Positions 1 through 11,126 of a DNA stretch of 64,000 bases are shown in pieces; position 1 is the first letter of the stretch, and the number at the start of each line of letters is the position of its first letter. The notes below the pieces were generated by a model. That model ran no database searches, was not told where the DNA came from, and saw only the letters and a list, made by a program, of their open reading frames with translations. The stretch is from positions 360,647 through 424,646 of the forward strand of contig CM032814.1 of the NCBI GenBank assembly GCA_019155185.1, in the 5' to 3' direction. A program made the translations under genes and the position numbers. The stretch comes from Beaufortia kweichowensis. Lineage: Eukaryota; Chordata; Actinopteri; Cypriniformes; Gastromyzontidae.

Positions 1-115
1 TAGAGCTACGATTTGAAATCCATACTCCAGATACTATGTCAAAGGGGCGCGAGATCTCGACAGCACAATTCAACACAAGCGCCTGTGACCTCGGACTTGA
101 CATGTGCTGAATATT

Positions 116-448
116 TTACTTTTGAGGAAAGCAGTAATATTTTGAGACGATGTCACTGTCGTTCTTTTTTCTTAGACCCCCACAAATATGTCTTGCCATA
201 CTAGAAGTGCCCGTTTGTGGCTCGTGTTTGTACATTTTATCACACGGGTTGCACTTCACATAGCCGATACTGCTGTTGTCTTCTGCTGAAATTATTTCTG
301 AGAACCTGTCCCAAACATTTGATTTTGCAGCCTGACCTGTTTTTCTTTTTAATTGTGTAAATTCCGACCTCAATTCTCTCCGCACCTCGTCTTCCATCTT
401 CTTCTTCACTTTTATTTTTTTCGTTGTTGTGGCTGGCGACTGGAGCAA
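116..448 (-). pseudogene. BED zinc-finger fragment, hAT-transposase-like
   Basis: An isolated reverse-strand frame of 110 codons. After a lysine-rich N-terminus it shows an aromatic start typical of BED fingers (VWDRF, residues 45-49), then a Cys-x2-Cys pair (C66, C69) and a His-x-Cys tail (H87, C89). BED fingers bind DNA and sit at the N-terminus of hAT transposases and of host ZBED proteins. No catalytic RNase-H-like or dimerisation domain follows within the window, and no inverted ends were found. The best reading is a stranded piece of a hAT transposase. A ZBED-type host exon cannot be excluded because the window starts 115 bases beyond the frame's end. Confidence 0.5.
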
Positions 449-739
449 TTGGCTGCGCCGCTTTTACGTACCGATACACGTCAAAACCAAAGGTTTGGGG
501 ACATAAGGATTACGATGCTTACGGCCTTCGTATTGTAACCTTATCAAAGAATCTAATAAAATCCTAATAAAATATGAAAAATAGATATTCCCAAATATTT
601 ATTATAGGCTACAGAAAATTGCACGCAACATACATGGATTTTTAAAATAGTTTTAATGACCAGCTTCAACCGCCCGCATATAAAGTGACAATTTCAAGGT
701 TGCCCGCTCTAACCCGACCAGCGGGTTTATGGAGAGCTT
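449..739. other. No gene seen
   Basis: AT-rich sequence with no convincing frame, RNA gene or repeat. It lies between the BED-finger fragment and the LINE that begins near position 740. Confidence 0.5.
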
Positions 740-976
740 ATTCCAGCATCACTACAGGTCAGGAGCAGACAGACTGAAAGCAACAGACATCTCTAGCCAT
801 CACATGTCACATAACACAGATAATTTCGGCAGCACATAGAAATTCTGTCTTCTAAATATCAATATAGAGACTGTGTCTGTCCCCCAGACTAGCAATTACA
901 AAACTGTGCAAACCTTGCAAGAGTAATTTAAAAAATCTAGATAAACAATTGATACGCCTTGGCTTGCTAAATATTA

Positions 977-2548
977 CAAACCCAATTCCAAAATGTTGGG
1001 ACACTGTACAAATTGTGAAAAAGGAAAGCAATAATTTACAAATGTCATAAAAGTTATATTTTATTCCCAATAGAATATAGATAACATATCAAATGTTGAA
1101 AGTGAGACATTTTGAAATGTCATGCCAAATATTGGCTCATTTTGGATTTCATAGAGAGCTACACATTCCATATAAGTTGGGACAGGTAGCAATAAGAGGC
1201 CGGAAAAGCTCAATGTACATATAAGGGACAGCTGGAGGACCAATTTGCAACTTATTAGGTCAATTTGCAACATGATTGGGTATAAAAAGAGCCTTTCAGA
1301 GTGGCAGTGTCTCTCAAGAAGTCAAGGATGGACAGAGGATCACCAATTCCCCAATGCTGCGGCAAAAATAGTGGAACAATATCAGAAGAGAGTTTCTCAG
1401 AGAAAAATTGCAAAGAGTTTGAAGTTATCATCATCACAATATCACCCAAAGATTCAGAGAATCTGGAACAATCTCTGTGCGTGAGGGTCAAGGCGAGGAA
1501 AACCATAATGGATGCCCGTGATCTTGGGGCCCTTCATCACATACAGGAATGCTACTGTAATGGAAATCACAGCATGGGCTCAGGAATACTTCCAGAAAAC
1601 ATTGTCGGTGAACACAATCCACGTGCCATTCGCCCGTTGCCGGCTAAAACTCTATAGGTCAAAAAGAAGCCATATCTAAACATGATCCAGAAGTGCAGCC
1701 GTTTTCTCTGGGCCAAGGCTCATTTAAAATGGACTGTGGCAAAGTGGAAAACTGTTCTGTGGTCAGGCGAATCAAAATTTGAGAGTTCTTTTTGAAAACT
1801 GGGACGCCATGTCATCCGGACTAAAGAGGACAAGGACAACCCAAGTTGTTATCAGCACTCCAGTTCAGAAGCCTGCATGGTATGGGGTTGCATGAGTGCG
1901 TGTGGCATAAGGCAGCTTCTACACATCTGGAAGGCACCATCAATGCTGAAAGGTATATCCAAGTTCTAGAACAACATATGCTCCCATCCAGGCGTCGTCT
2001 CTTTCAGTGAAGACCTTGCATTTCCAACATGACAATGCCAACCACATACTGCATCAATTACAGCATCATGGCTGCGTAGAAGAAGGATCCAGGTACTGAA
2101 ATGGCCAGCCCAGCCTGCAGTCCAGATCTTTCACCCATAGAAAACATTTGTAGCATCATAAAGAGGAAGATGCGACAAAGAGACCTAAAACAGTTGAGCA
2201 ACTACAAAGCCTGTATTAGACAAAAATGGGACAACATTCCTATTCCTAAACTTGGGCAACTTGTCTCCTTAGTCCCCAGACGTTTGCAGACTATTATAAA
2301 AGAAGAGGGATGCCACACAGTGATAAACATGGCCTTGTCCCAACTTTTTTTTTTGAGATGTGTTGATGCCATGAAATTTAAAATCAACTTATTTTTCCCT
2401 TAAAATGATACATTTTCTCAGTTTAAACATTTGATATGTCATCTTTGTTGTATTCTGAATAAAATATTGAAATTTGAAACTTCCACATCATTGCATTCTG
2501 GTTTTATTCACAATTTGTGCAGTGTCCCAACTTTTTGGAATCGGGTTT
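977..2548 (+). mobile_element. Tc1/mariner element with degraded transposase
   Basis: The ends are imperfect inverted repeats: the left begins CAAACCCAATTCC and the right ends GGAATCGGGTTTT. They are flanked by TA at 975-976 and 2549-2550, the target duplicated by Tc1/mariner elements. Total length is 1,572 bp, close to the usual size. Inside, transposase pieces lie in several frames from about 1300 to 2320, so the gene is frameshifted repeatedly. It sits inside L2-like LINE copy A and is therefore younger than it. Confidence 0.88.
2101..2320 (+). pseudogene. Tc1 transposase C-terminal fragment
   Basis: This frame carries the end of the DDE domain: a PACSPDLSPIEN block, in which Asp-Leu-Ser-Pro-Ile-Glu supplies the final catalytic glutamate. 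It is followed by the basic helical tail usual in Tc1 transposases. Upstream pieces of the same gene (1301-1657 and the shifted segments to 2100) are in other frames. The enzyme would cut and paste the element at TA sites, but this copy cannot make a full protein. The fragment starts without its own initiation context and is simply the longest surviving open stretch. Confidence 0.75.
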
Positions 2549-3552
2549 TACATCTCTCACTAATAAAGCACTTTTTTAGCGATACGATCACAGATCGTAA
2601 ATTAGATAATGCTTTGTCTAACAGAAACATGGCTGAAGCCAGATGATTACCTCACTTTGAATGAGTCTATATAAACAGCATGATTATAAACATGAGCCTG
2701 GTATAAAGGGCAGAGGGGGAGGTGTTGCTGCACTCTGCAGTAATAACTTTAGCATTACTTAGAAGTATAACTTTAAATATAACTGTTTAGAAACAATGGT
2801 GTACTTAATATATGTAATTTAATGTAAATGATAAAAAAAAATTCCTAAATCTTGTGACTACGGTATATAGGCCACCAGGGCACCACACAGACTTTAATAA
2901 AAGAATTTAGGTGACTTTATTTCAAGAACTAGTACTGGCTGCAGATAGAGTTCTTGTTGTCTGTGATTTTACTATCCATGTAGATAATGACTCAGTTTTG
3001 GGCATCAAGCAACGTGTACTGGAACTAGGATCCAATCCATGCTACCTTATTGAAAAAGATGCTGCCTGGAAATAATAGATCCTATGCTTGAGTATTATGA
3101 ACTCTGACATTAGGGATATGTCCCTAAAGCCTTATAAGATGGCTGTTATTGTGCCTACTATTAAAACCACAACTTGACCCTAGGGAATTAGTAAGCGTTA
3201 GACCTATATCGAGATCTACCTTTCATTTCTAAAGAATTAAAAAGCAGTAGTTTCATCACAGCTATGCTCCTACCTCCAAAGGAATATAATCTGTGAGGAA
3301 TTCCAGTCAGGATTTAGAGCCCATCACAGGTACAGTGACTGCTCTGATCAGAGTTACAAATGATTTGCTCTTGTCATCTGATCGTGGCTTGCATCTCGTT
3401 ACTTGTATTTTATTTAGATCTTAAGCGCTGCCTTTAACACCATTGAATATAGCATACTTTTAGATAGATTTAAAACCTATGCAAAACTTGGCATCGCATT
3501 AGAATGGTTTAATCATACTTATCTGACCGCTTTCAATATGTAGTAATAAACA

Positions 3553-3831
3553 ATGAGAAATCTTACCGATCACAAGTCCAATACACGAAGTATTACAGGA
3601 TCAGTTCTAGGACCTCCACTCTTTGCCCTGTACATGTTACCCTTAGGGCTACAATTAAGAACCATGGAGTTAATTTTCACTCGCTATACTGACAATACTC
3701 AACTCTATATCTCCTCGAGGCCTCACGAAACAAAGCAATTCACCAAAATGATGGAATGTATAGTTGACATAAAAAGCTGGATGAGTAGCAACTTTCTGCT
3801 GTTGAACTCTGGACAAGGTGTTAATCGGTAG
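3553..3831 (+). pseudogene. L2-like LINE reverse transcriptase fragment
   Basis: A 92-codon remnant of the palm of a non-LTR reverse transcriptase. It has a GSVLGPPLFALYM block (the usual GSVLGPLLF), an active-site segment read as YTDNTQLYIS instead of YADDTQLYIS, and the downstream KSWMSSNFLLLNS block. Loss of an active-site aspartate means it could not polymerise. The same blocks recur at about 16,790-17,030 in another copy, which confirms the family. The frame is closed on both sides by mutations, not by natural start and stop codons. Confidence 0.8.
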
Positions 3832-4021
3832 ACCTAAAACTGCCAAACTATTGACGGATTTTCAGCTAGGAATCTGGGCGTTTATTCGATAGTACTCTGT
3901 CATTCGAAAGCCATGTTACCAACACTTGTAAGACCGAACTTTTTCATCTCAAAAACATATCTAAACTACATTATATGCTGTCACTATCGAGTGCAGAAAA
4001 GTTAGTACAGCATTCATGACG

Positions 4022-4900
4022 TCACCATAGACATCCAACCACTTAGTGATGAGAGTCTGCTAAATATTTTGTCCACCAAGATAAGCAGGGAGAGGACCAG
4101 AGCATATTACTGTGTCAGACATCGTACTTGCAAGGTTCACACCTCTTTTATCCCTCAGTTATCTCGCTAATTGGATGGCAGGGCATCATTAGTGCCCGGC
4201 GTGAATAATAATCTTACCAAATTTAAGCTTAGCTTTAGTCAGCACGTTTAAATTTGCCTTCATGTCAAGCACTGTGGCTCCGATAAACATTGGACTATGG
4301 TGGCCTCTATTTTAATCTTTCTATACAATCTAATCACCAGTAACTAGGGCACTTTCAACATGTTTCTTGGTAGGGGCAAGTGGGGCAAATTTATATGAAA
4401 CTGTAATCGGAACGATTTGGCTGTGTTTTGTCCTGCGACTGTCTGCCGTCTCACTGTCCCAAAGTTTCCCTGCTGTGGGGATCTGCAACCCGGAAACTGA
4501 ATAATGTGCAGAGGCTAGATTCGCATTCAAAATGGCATTCAGAGTGTTACATCTAAAAACTCTATCACTCTTACTTTTCTCAAATAAAGTTTAGATACGT
4601 GATTCTAAATCTGAGATCTTCTCTGTCAGCCCTAACTATTTCCCTACATTTATCACATGTGAACCTCCTCACTGCTGACAGAAGGCTAAGCTAAACATGT
4701 GACAAACAGTGCATGTAACAATACTGGAAGAATATGCCCATAACTCACTGCGTTTCTTGATGGGTTCCGACTTACCAAACTTATTTGATTCGCTCACAGA
4801 TGATGTGTGGGAGAAAAAGTACTAGAAAGCACAGAACACAAAAAGCAAGCTAACAGGCTAATGTGGTAGGCTACAAAAGTAAATACAGAAAACTTTGAAG
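4022..4900 (-). mobile_element. L2-like LINE 5' region (ORF1), reverse strand
   Basis: Read on the reverse strand, 4900 down to 4022 matches the 5' half of the LINE at 54,890-56,900. It covers the leader, a short coiled-coil-like coding stretch, the block before the esterase, and the esterase region with its HAGTND-like motif (HVGTND in the other copy). Frames are broken. It abuts the forward copy A tail to tail at 4021/4022, so the two pieces cannot come from one simple insertion event. The unrelated Tc1 insertion lies 1.5 kb away and does not explain the junction. Confidence 0.75.
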
Positions 4901-6100
4901 CTAGACTGGTGCTGATGGACCAACATTATCTATTTAATAAGATTTAGATTACAAAACCAACAGTTCTCGACGGAAGTTATATTCGTGGATTTTAAATGAA
5001 TAGATTTTAGATAGCACACAGTAATAGTTATTGGAAACTAAGCAAGAAAATATGCTAAAAAGCAAGGATACAAACAAAGTAACTGAACATAAGAGTGATT
5101 TTTTGTTGTTTACATGCAATTACATTAGCTTTCATCTACAGGAATAAATTAAAACAAGATCCGAAAATGACTCGTTGACAAGATTTTAATAAAAAACAGA
5201 ATAGAATGTTAGAATGTTAAATTGTGTAACACAGAACATTTTTCCTTTGTATTATCCGGCATATAATATAATTCCAAACTTTAATTAGTCCATTAATAGT
5301 AAAATCCTTTACTATAGAATTTAAATATGTTATAGGGTAAAAGGGGGCCCCTGGGGAAAGAAGACCCTCTATCTTTAATTTTCCTTGACTACATATTGTA
5401 TTAAAACTCACTTTATGATATGATTATAAATTGTGTGTGCAATAATTCAATACTGACATTTCATCTGGACAACAGTATTTGTTAGAATGGTCCCATCAGA
5501 ACAGTTTTGAGGTTAGCTTATATAACGTTTTTGATATTTGATATATTACATTGAATATAAAAAGTGTTTATGTATATTTGTTAATTTATTGTTGATTATA
5601 AGAGTAAGTTAAAGTGAATTGGGAGTGTTCTAGCTACAACTGAATAAAATAGTGTAGGTAAAAATCAAACTGAATGCATTTTTATTTCATGAATTGAATT
5701 TCATAAAATTTTGAGGTAAAAATACTGGAGAGGAAAAATAAAAATGTGTGAATTTTGGTGTATAGTAGGTGTGTGTTGTGGTGCATAAACATGAATACCT
5801 TAGAATAAAAGATGTTCTGAGAATTACAAAAGTAAGCCTTTATACAATAATATGGTGGACAGGGAGTAGAAAGTGCTTTGTGTATGTCTACATTTTAAAA
5901 TGTTTTGTGTGGTCTGGGAAGGGGGTAGCAAGAGGTGTGTAATTAAACTAAAATGTGTATAAATGTCACAAATTATGAATGTGGGAAGTCAATAATGTTT
6001 GCTTTGGTGTTGGATCTCTCTCATGCAACATGATTTATAACATGACTGAGAACAATGACGGATTATAAAAAAATGCCATCATCCAGGACAATGAACACGG
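4901..6100. other. AT-rich sequence without a gene
   Basis: About 1.2 kb of low-complexity AT-rich DNA. The short frames present (for example 5217-5411 on the reverse strand) have no recognisable domain. No structured repeat or RNA gene was identified. Confidence 0.5.
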
Positions 6101-6228
6101 ACGCTTCATTAGCACACAAACTTTTATGCTCGCCCCGAGGGCCGCAGCTAGCCAGCGCTGGAGGTGCTAACAGTGCTAACGGGCGCTAATAGCTCTAACA
6201 ATGCTGCTGACTGCATCACGAATGGAGA

Positions 6229-6522
6229 GTGCTGATGCGGACATCAGCGTTCATTATCTCTGAGCATGACGTGAGAACAGCCTTCAGGAGAGTAAATACC
6301 AGGAAAGCTTCAGGACGAGACGGCATCACAGGTCAGATCCTGAGAACCTGCGCTGACCAGCTAGCTCCGGTATTTACTGAGATTTTGGAGCAGTCTGTAA
6401 TTCCGTTGTGCTTCAAAAGGTCCACCATTGTTTCCTGTCCCAAAGAAACCTGCCTGCCTGTCTTAGCGACTCATCGTCCAGTAGCTCTGACCTCCACTGT
6501 GATGAAGTGCTTGAAAGATTAG
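6229..6522 (+). pseudogene. LINE reverse transcriptase, N-terminal fragment
   Basis: Contains the hallmark of the fingers domain: KASGRDGITGQILRTCADQL, where families normally read KASGPDGI. It is followed by an FKRSTIVSCPKE block and RPVALTSTVMKCLK. These are conserved segments before the polymerase palm. The frame is lost after residue 97 and the continuation is displaced into another frame (6408-6590). It belongs to the element spanning 6100-7800. Confidence 0.78.
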
Positions 6523-7087
6523 TGCGAGACTTCATCACCTCTTCACTACGGACACACTGGACCCGTTACAGTTTGCGTGATCGTCCCTAACCGCTCCACT
6601 GAGGACGCGATCACACATCTCCACCACACACAGCTCTGGAGCACCTGGACAACTAAGAAAAGGGAATTATGTTAAAATGTTGTTTGTGGATTACAGTTCA
6701 GCTTTCAACACAATAATTCCCTCCATACTCACCTCCAAGATGGAGGTCATGGAACTCAGCACATCCGGCTTTGTCGCTGGATCTCAGATTTCCTCATGAG
6801 GACAGAACACAAGCAGATACGGGTGGGCAAACATGCCTCTCACCTACCTCACACTCAGCACTGGGCGCCCGGGGTTGCATTCACTGAGTCCTGCTGTACT
6901 CATTGCACACATACGACTGTTTGGCCACTTCCAACTCCACCACCATTGTCAGGTTTGCTGGCGACACGGGTTGTGTTGGGCCTGATCTCTAACAACGTGA
7001 TGAGGCGGCCTACCTTAAGGAGATCAAAACCTGGAGTTATGGTGCCAGGAAAACAATCTCCTCCTGAACGTCAGCAAGACAAAGGAG

Positions 7088-7647
7088 ATGATAGTGGACT
7101 TCAGTACAAAGCAGGAGAGGAGGAACTATCAACCACTTATGATCAACGGGACCCTAGTGGAGAGAGTGGACAGTTTCGGTATCTCAGTGATCACATCGCA
7201 TTGGATCTGTCATGGTCATGTCACATCCACCACACAGTTAAGAGGCGTGCGCAGCGTCTTTTTCACCTCAGACGCCTAAAGGACTTTAAACTACCCTCTC
7301 AGGTGCTCAGGACCTTCTACACCTGCACCGTTGAGAGCATCCTGACAGGCAGCATCACAGCCTGGTTCAGGAACAGCACCCAAGCAGGACAGAGACGAGC
7401 TCTACAGAGGGTGGTGCGATCAGCTGAGCGCTCCATCCGCAATGAACTTCCTGACCTGCACTCCATCTACAATAAACACTGCTTGACCAGAGCCAGGAAG
7501 ATTGGGAAAGACCTCAACCACCCCAATAATGGACTGTTCTCTCTGTTAAGGTCAGGGAAGCGTTTCCGCTCCTTGAGGGCGAACACAGAGAGAATGAGGA
7601 GGAGTTTCTATGCTATCCGGACCCTCAACCAGAACTTCCCGGCATAA
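7088..7647 (+). pseudogene. LINE reverse transcriptase, C-terminal fragment
   Basis: Two overlapping frames carry the end of the protein. The first (7088 to about 7165) has MIVDFSTKQE and GTLVERVDSF, the block after the active site. The second (from about 7165 to 7647) continues with RAQRLFHLRRLKDF, FYTCTVESILTGSITAWF, LQRVVRSAERSI and the family C-terminus. A single frameshift separates them. An 852-nt open frame from 6796 covers this region, but its first half is out of register with the family and is not real coding sequence. Confidence 0.78.
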
Positions 7648-7800
7648 CACAAACACACACGCATACAAACAGGACTCTTCTCTATTTCTTCTTTTCCACA
7701 CACAGTTGCACAGGATTTTCGCTTTTGACAAGGACTCTCCTTCCATACACATACGCACAAATTGCACATAAATGTATATGCACTGAATGTATATGTACAC

Positions 7801-8639
7801 GTTTGCACATAATGTATAGTGTTTTTATCCAAAGCCATTTACAGTATATTATAATACACTGTATTTATAGGTTATATAAATGCCAGATGACAGCTGGGAA
7901 GATGCCCTAGGGGATCTTTAAGGCATATTCAAATGTTTTACAATTTGCCAGTAAATGGACACTTTTCAAACATTATGTAAAACAAACAAAAAGTATGTAT
8001 TTGTTCTTACACAAATGGCCCCTTCAAACTGTGTATATGACTTTAATGTGAACGTAGGGAGACCATCCTTGGGTTTAGATTGTCCAGTTCCACACTACCA
8101 AACATGCTGGGGAATAAACACTGGAGAATTAACTTCAAATTTACAAAATACATATATTTTTTCATTTGTCACAAGCACACACTTTAAATGTCCTTACATT
8201 CTTTCTTCTGTCTCCTTCTCGCAACATTTAGGACATTTAGGGTTATTAACACCATTAGCGGTTGGGTCTTTGTCAGTTGGTTTCAGATGTGAAACATTAA
8301 TAATTATGACCATCGACACAGTCTCACATATGGCAACAAAAAGTGTAATTTGATCAAAATTATTTGATTTAAAAGTGATGTACTAAATTTACAAAATTTG
8401 AAGCCATGTAGGTCTGAGTTTTGAGTTGATCTGGATTATTAGTTGTGATTGAATTTAACAATGTGTTGGCTTACAGCTAATGTGGCCAATAGCAAGCACT
8501 GAGTTTAATTAGGGTTTGATGATTTTGACTGAATTTTAGATTGGGTCTGATTTGTGTTAGTTGTGATACAATTAGTTTGTGTGTATGTTAAACTAGGTGG
8601 TAATTAATAAGGCCAATATTATACAGTAAAGGATTGTTT
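7801..8639. other. No recognisable gene; one unassigned 132-codon frame
   Basis: Sequence between two LINEs. A forward frame at 7955-8353 is open for 132 codons but shows no signal peptide, repeat or domain I recognise, and its composition matches the surrounding DNA. I do not treat it as a gene. Confidence 0.4.
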
Positions 8640-10200
8640 AGCCGGGGATGACTGAGTTGACTGAGTGCAGCTATAATATCAGACTGCTGACATAGTCAGA
8701 AAAGAAGTAGGTAATTAGTCAAAGTTGAATAGTTGAAGAGATTAGCATAAATACTGTTTAGCATAATTATTAATATAGTAACTAGCATTAGCATTAGTTA
8801 TAATGAGTACAGGTTCTCCTGGGGGTCGCCGCCTCCTTCTGACAGATCCAATGTCAGGTCAGGGTATGGACTGGATGCAACCTCGGAATAATAAGAGACA
8901 AACAAACTGAGAGCAAAATACTGTTCCACAGACACATCGGATTGTTAGGGAAGTGTTCCCGGTTCCGGCTGGCCTAATTAATGCAGCCTAACAATCCCTT
9001 ATAAACTGTTGGACTATGTGTATGCTATGTTAAAGAGATAGGTCTTTAATCTAGATTTAAACTGAGAGAGTGTGTCTGCCTCCCGCACAGCACTAGTAAG
9101 ACTATTCCAAAGTTTAGGTGCTAAATAGGAGAATTATCTATCACCAGCACTTGATTTAGAAATTCTAGGTATTACCAAAAGGCCAGAGTCCTGACAGCAT
9201 AATGGACGTGAGGGACTGTAATGTATTAGGAGTTCACTCAGGTACTGAGGAGCTAAACCATGTAAAGCCTTATAAGTAGTCAGTAAGATCTTAAAGTTAA
9301 TACGTTGCGTAATGGGTAAACAGTGCAGTGTTGACAGTACCGGGCTGATATGTTCAAACTTTTTTTGTTCTTGTAGAAACTCTAGCAGCTTCATTTTGAA
9401 CTAGTTGGAGCTTTTTGTCAAAATAGGCTAGCTGGACAGCCACCTAATAATGCATTGGAGTAATCCAGTGTAGGCGTCATGAATCGTGAACTAACTTTTG
9501 CACTTTCGATAGTGACAGCATATGACATAGTTTAGATATGTTTTGAGATTTTACAGGTGTTGGCAACATGGCTTTCAAATAAGAGGGTACTGTTGAATAA
9601 AACGACCATATTCCCTAGCTGACGAATGAAGGCTTGGTAGAGAACCAAATCAATAGTTAGATAATATTCTTGTTGGTTAGTGTGGCAGCTTTGGGTCTAA
9701 TGATTAACACCTCTATTTTGTCAGAGTTCAACAACAGAAAGTTGCTACTTATCCAGCTTTTTTATGTCAACTATGCATTCCATAATTTTTTGCTACATAT
9801 TTTGAAAGCGGTCAGATAAGTATGATTTAAACCAGTCTAATGTGATTCCACTAATGCCAACATAAGTATTAGAAGTCTATTTAAAAGTATGCTGTGATCA
9901 ATGGTGTCAAAGGCAGCACTAAGATCTAACAATGCAAGTAATCAGATGCAGCCATGCGATCAGATGACAAGAGCAAATCATTTTGTATCTTTGATCAGAG
10001 CAGTCTCTGTACTCGTGATGGGCTCTAAATCCCGACTGGAATTCCTCACAGATTCCATTCCTTTGGAGGTAGGAGCATAGCTGTAATGAAACTACCTTTT
10101 CAAGTACTTTTAGAAATAAAAAGGTAGATTGGATATAGGTCTCGAGGATCAAGTTGTGATTTACCCTCACATTGCAGAGCACTGCATCTTCAAGACATGA
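8640..10200 (-). mobile_element. L2-like LINE copy B, 5'-truncated
   Basis: Reverse-strand copy covering the reverse transcriptase from the palm to the C-terminus and the 3' tail. Matching tail sequence, with the GGCTGCATTAATTAGG stretch and CCAGGAGAACCTG block, recurs in copy C at 44,330-44,480. The 5' half (ORF1, endonuclease) is absent, as usual for LINEs. Coding blocks survive at 9134-9394 and 9919-10,212, with stops between them. Confidence 0.8.
9134..9394 (-). pseudogene. L2-like LINE reverse transcriptase C-terminal fragment
   Basis: An 86-codon remnant with the family's C-terminal signature: FEHISPVLSTLHCLPITQRI, then ILLTTYKALHGLAPQYLSELL and the SGLLVIPRISKSSAG block. The same blocks are found at 29,881-30,129 and 43,990-44,220. 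The frame stops just where the other copies continue with a FSYLAPKLWNSLP-type end, so it is truncated by mutation. It has no function of its own. Confidence 0.85.
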
Positions 10201-10212
10201 TCCTATCCACAT
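9919..10212 (-). pseudogene. L2-like LINE reverse transcriptase finger/palm fragment
   Basis: Contains KVLEKVVSLQLCSYLQRNGI followed by EEFQSGFRAHH, the region preceding the polymerase active site. It lies upstream, in transcription order, of the fragment at 9134-9394, as expected for one element. The first 30 or so residues are not LINE-like and probably lie outside the insertion. Confidence 0.75.
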
Positions 10213-11122
10213 GAATCCATTACAGTATTTGAGGGGTGTGGGGTTGAATTTTTCCCTGGTCTACGTGCATAACAGGTGGGTGGGCATTAATATAGTAATG
10301 TTTCATGTTGAAGCGTCAACATGAAGCGGCTAAAGATTTGTTTAAAAACCACTTCGTTTCAGTGATTCATTGTCAACTCTTTCTTTTGAAAGACAATAAC
10401 TTTATACATGGTGCACTTTTAGAATTAAAAACTTTATTTTTCATTGTTTTCATTCACTTGAGTAACTCAATCATTTGAGAGCTGTATTACACACTGCATG
10501 AAAGGTCATTTTCAAAAATCAATAATAGGGGCTATTAACTTTTATGGAAAATCAATTTTTATAACTTGTTTAAACATAAATGTGTGTCAGCCTTGTGTCT
10601 ACAAAACAATCATATTGTGATAAAAATCCATCCACTTATTTTCTTTTAATCCTTATAAAACCTCAACAGTCTAATATTATGCTTTGATGGCATCCAATCA
10701 AGATTCAGACAAGCAGAAGGGCGGAGTCCAGCATGCATCGGCGAGGAAGAAGCGTATTGTTGTTAACTTAGCGACTTTGTAAGCTAGATTTAGATATTTT
10801 TTTAAAAAGCACCTAGCAACAAATCTAGCGACTTTTGGACAAACCTTAGCAACTTTCCAAATGCGCCAGTACTGTCCTGCAAGCCTTGAGCGATTTTTGC
10901 TTTCCTATGTCATCACGGCGTGATTACGTCATATGCAAATTTACGCATGAGCGTCACTTAGCGACTTTTCAAGCAGACTTTAGCTACTTTCCATTGAAAA
11001 TAGTTAGCAACACTGGGAAGAAGAGGGGAGAAAAGGGTGACTCAGCTGTTTTTGCACGTGAGACTACCGTTGGCTGGAAATGTTCTGCTTAAGTTTCATA
11101 AGCGAGTGCAGAACAAGTTTAA
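10213..11122. other. No gene; repetitive TAGCGACTTTT segments
   Basis: No coding signal. Between about 10,755 and 11,010 the words TAGCGACTTT or AGCAACTTT recur several times, ending with TTAGCAACACTGGG. This resembles the decayed end of a short non-autonomous DNA element, but I could not find matching ends. Confidence 0.4.
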
Positions 11123-11126
11123 CTGT

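Larger units (their letters stand above)
740..4021 (+). mobile_element. L2-like LINE copy A, split by a Tc1 element
   Basis: Left (about 740-976) and right (2551-4021) parts match the LINE at 57,090-57,420 almost continuously once the Tc1 insertion is skipped. After the gap comes a decayed apurinic-endonuclease region, then reverse transcriptase. The family has the arrangement of the L2/CR1 group: ORF1 with an esterase, then ORF2 with endonuclease and reverse transcriptase. Stops and frameshifts are frequent, and the reverse transcriptase active site YADD expected in the family reads YTDN here. The copy ends abruptly at 4021, where a reverse-strand piece of the same family begins. It is a dead copy. 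Confidence 0.8.
6100..7800 (+). mobile_element. Jockey-group LINE (possibly Rex1-like), decayed
   Basis: A second, unrelated non-LTR retrotransposon. It starts in a GC-richer segment near 6100 and runs through reverse-transcriptase remnants to the coding end at 7647, then a CA-rich 3' tail. The order is the start of the reverse transcriptase, the FVDYSSAFNTI-like block near 6680-6720, then the thumb and C-terminal region. Frameshifts are frequent and the polymerase active site is not intact. The fish Rex1/Babar assignment is from general resemblance and is not certain. Confidence 0.7.

Noticed and set aside
6796..7165. N-terminal half of the 283-codon frame
   Set aside because: Out of register with the LINE reverse transcriptase, which lies in another frame here; only the part after about 7165 is real.
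7955..8353. 132-codon unassigned frame
   Set aside because: No domain, no neighbouring exon signals, composition like the flanks.
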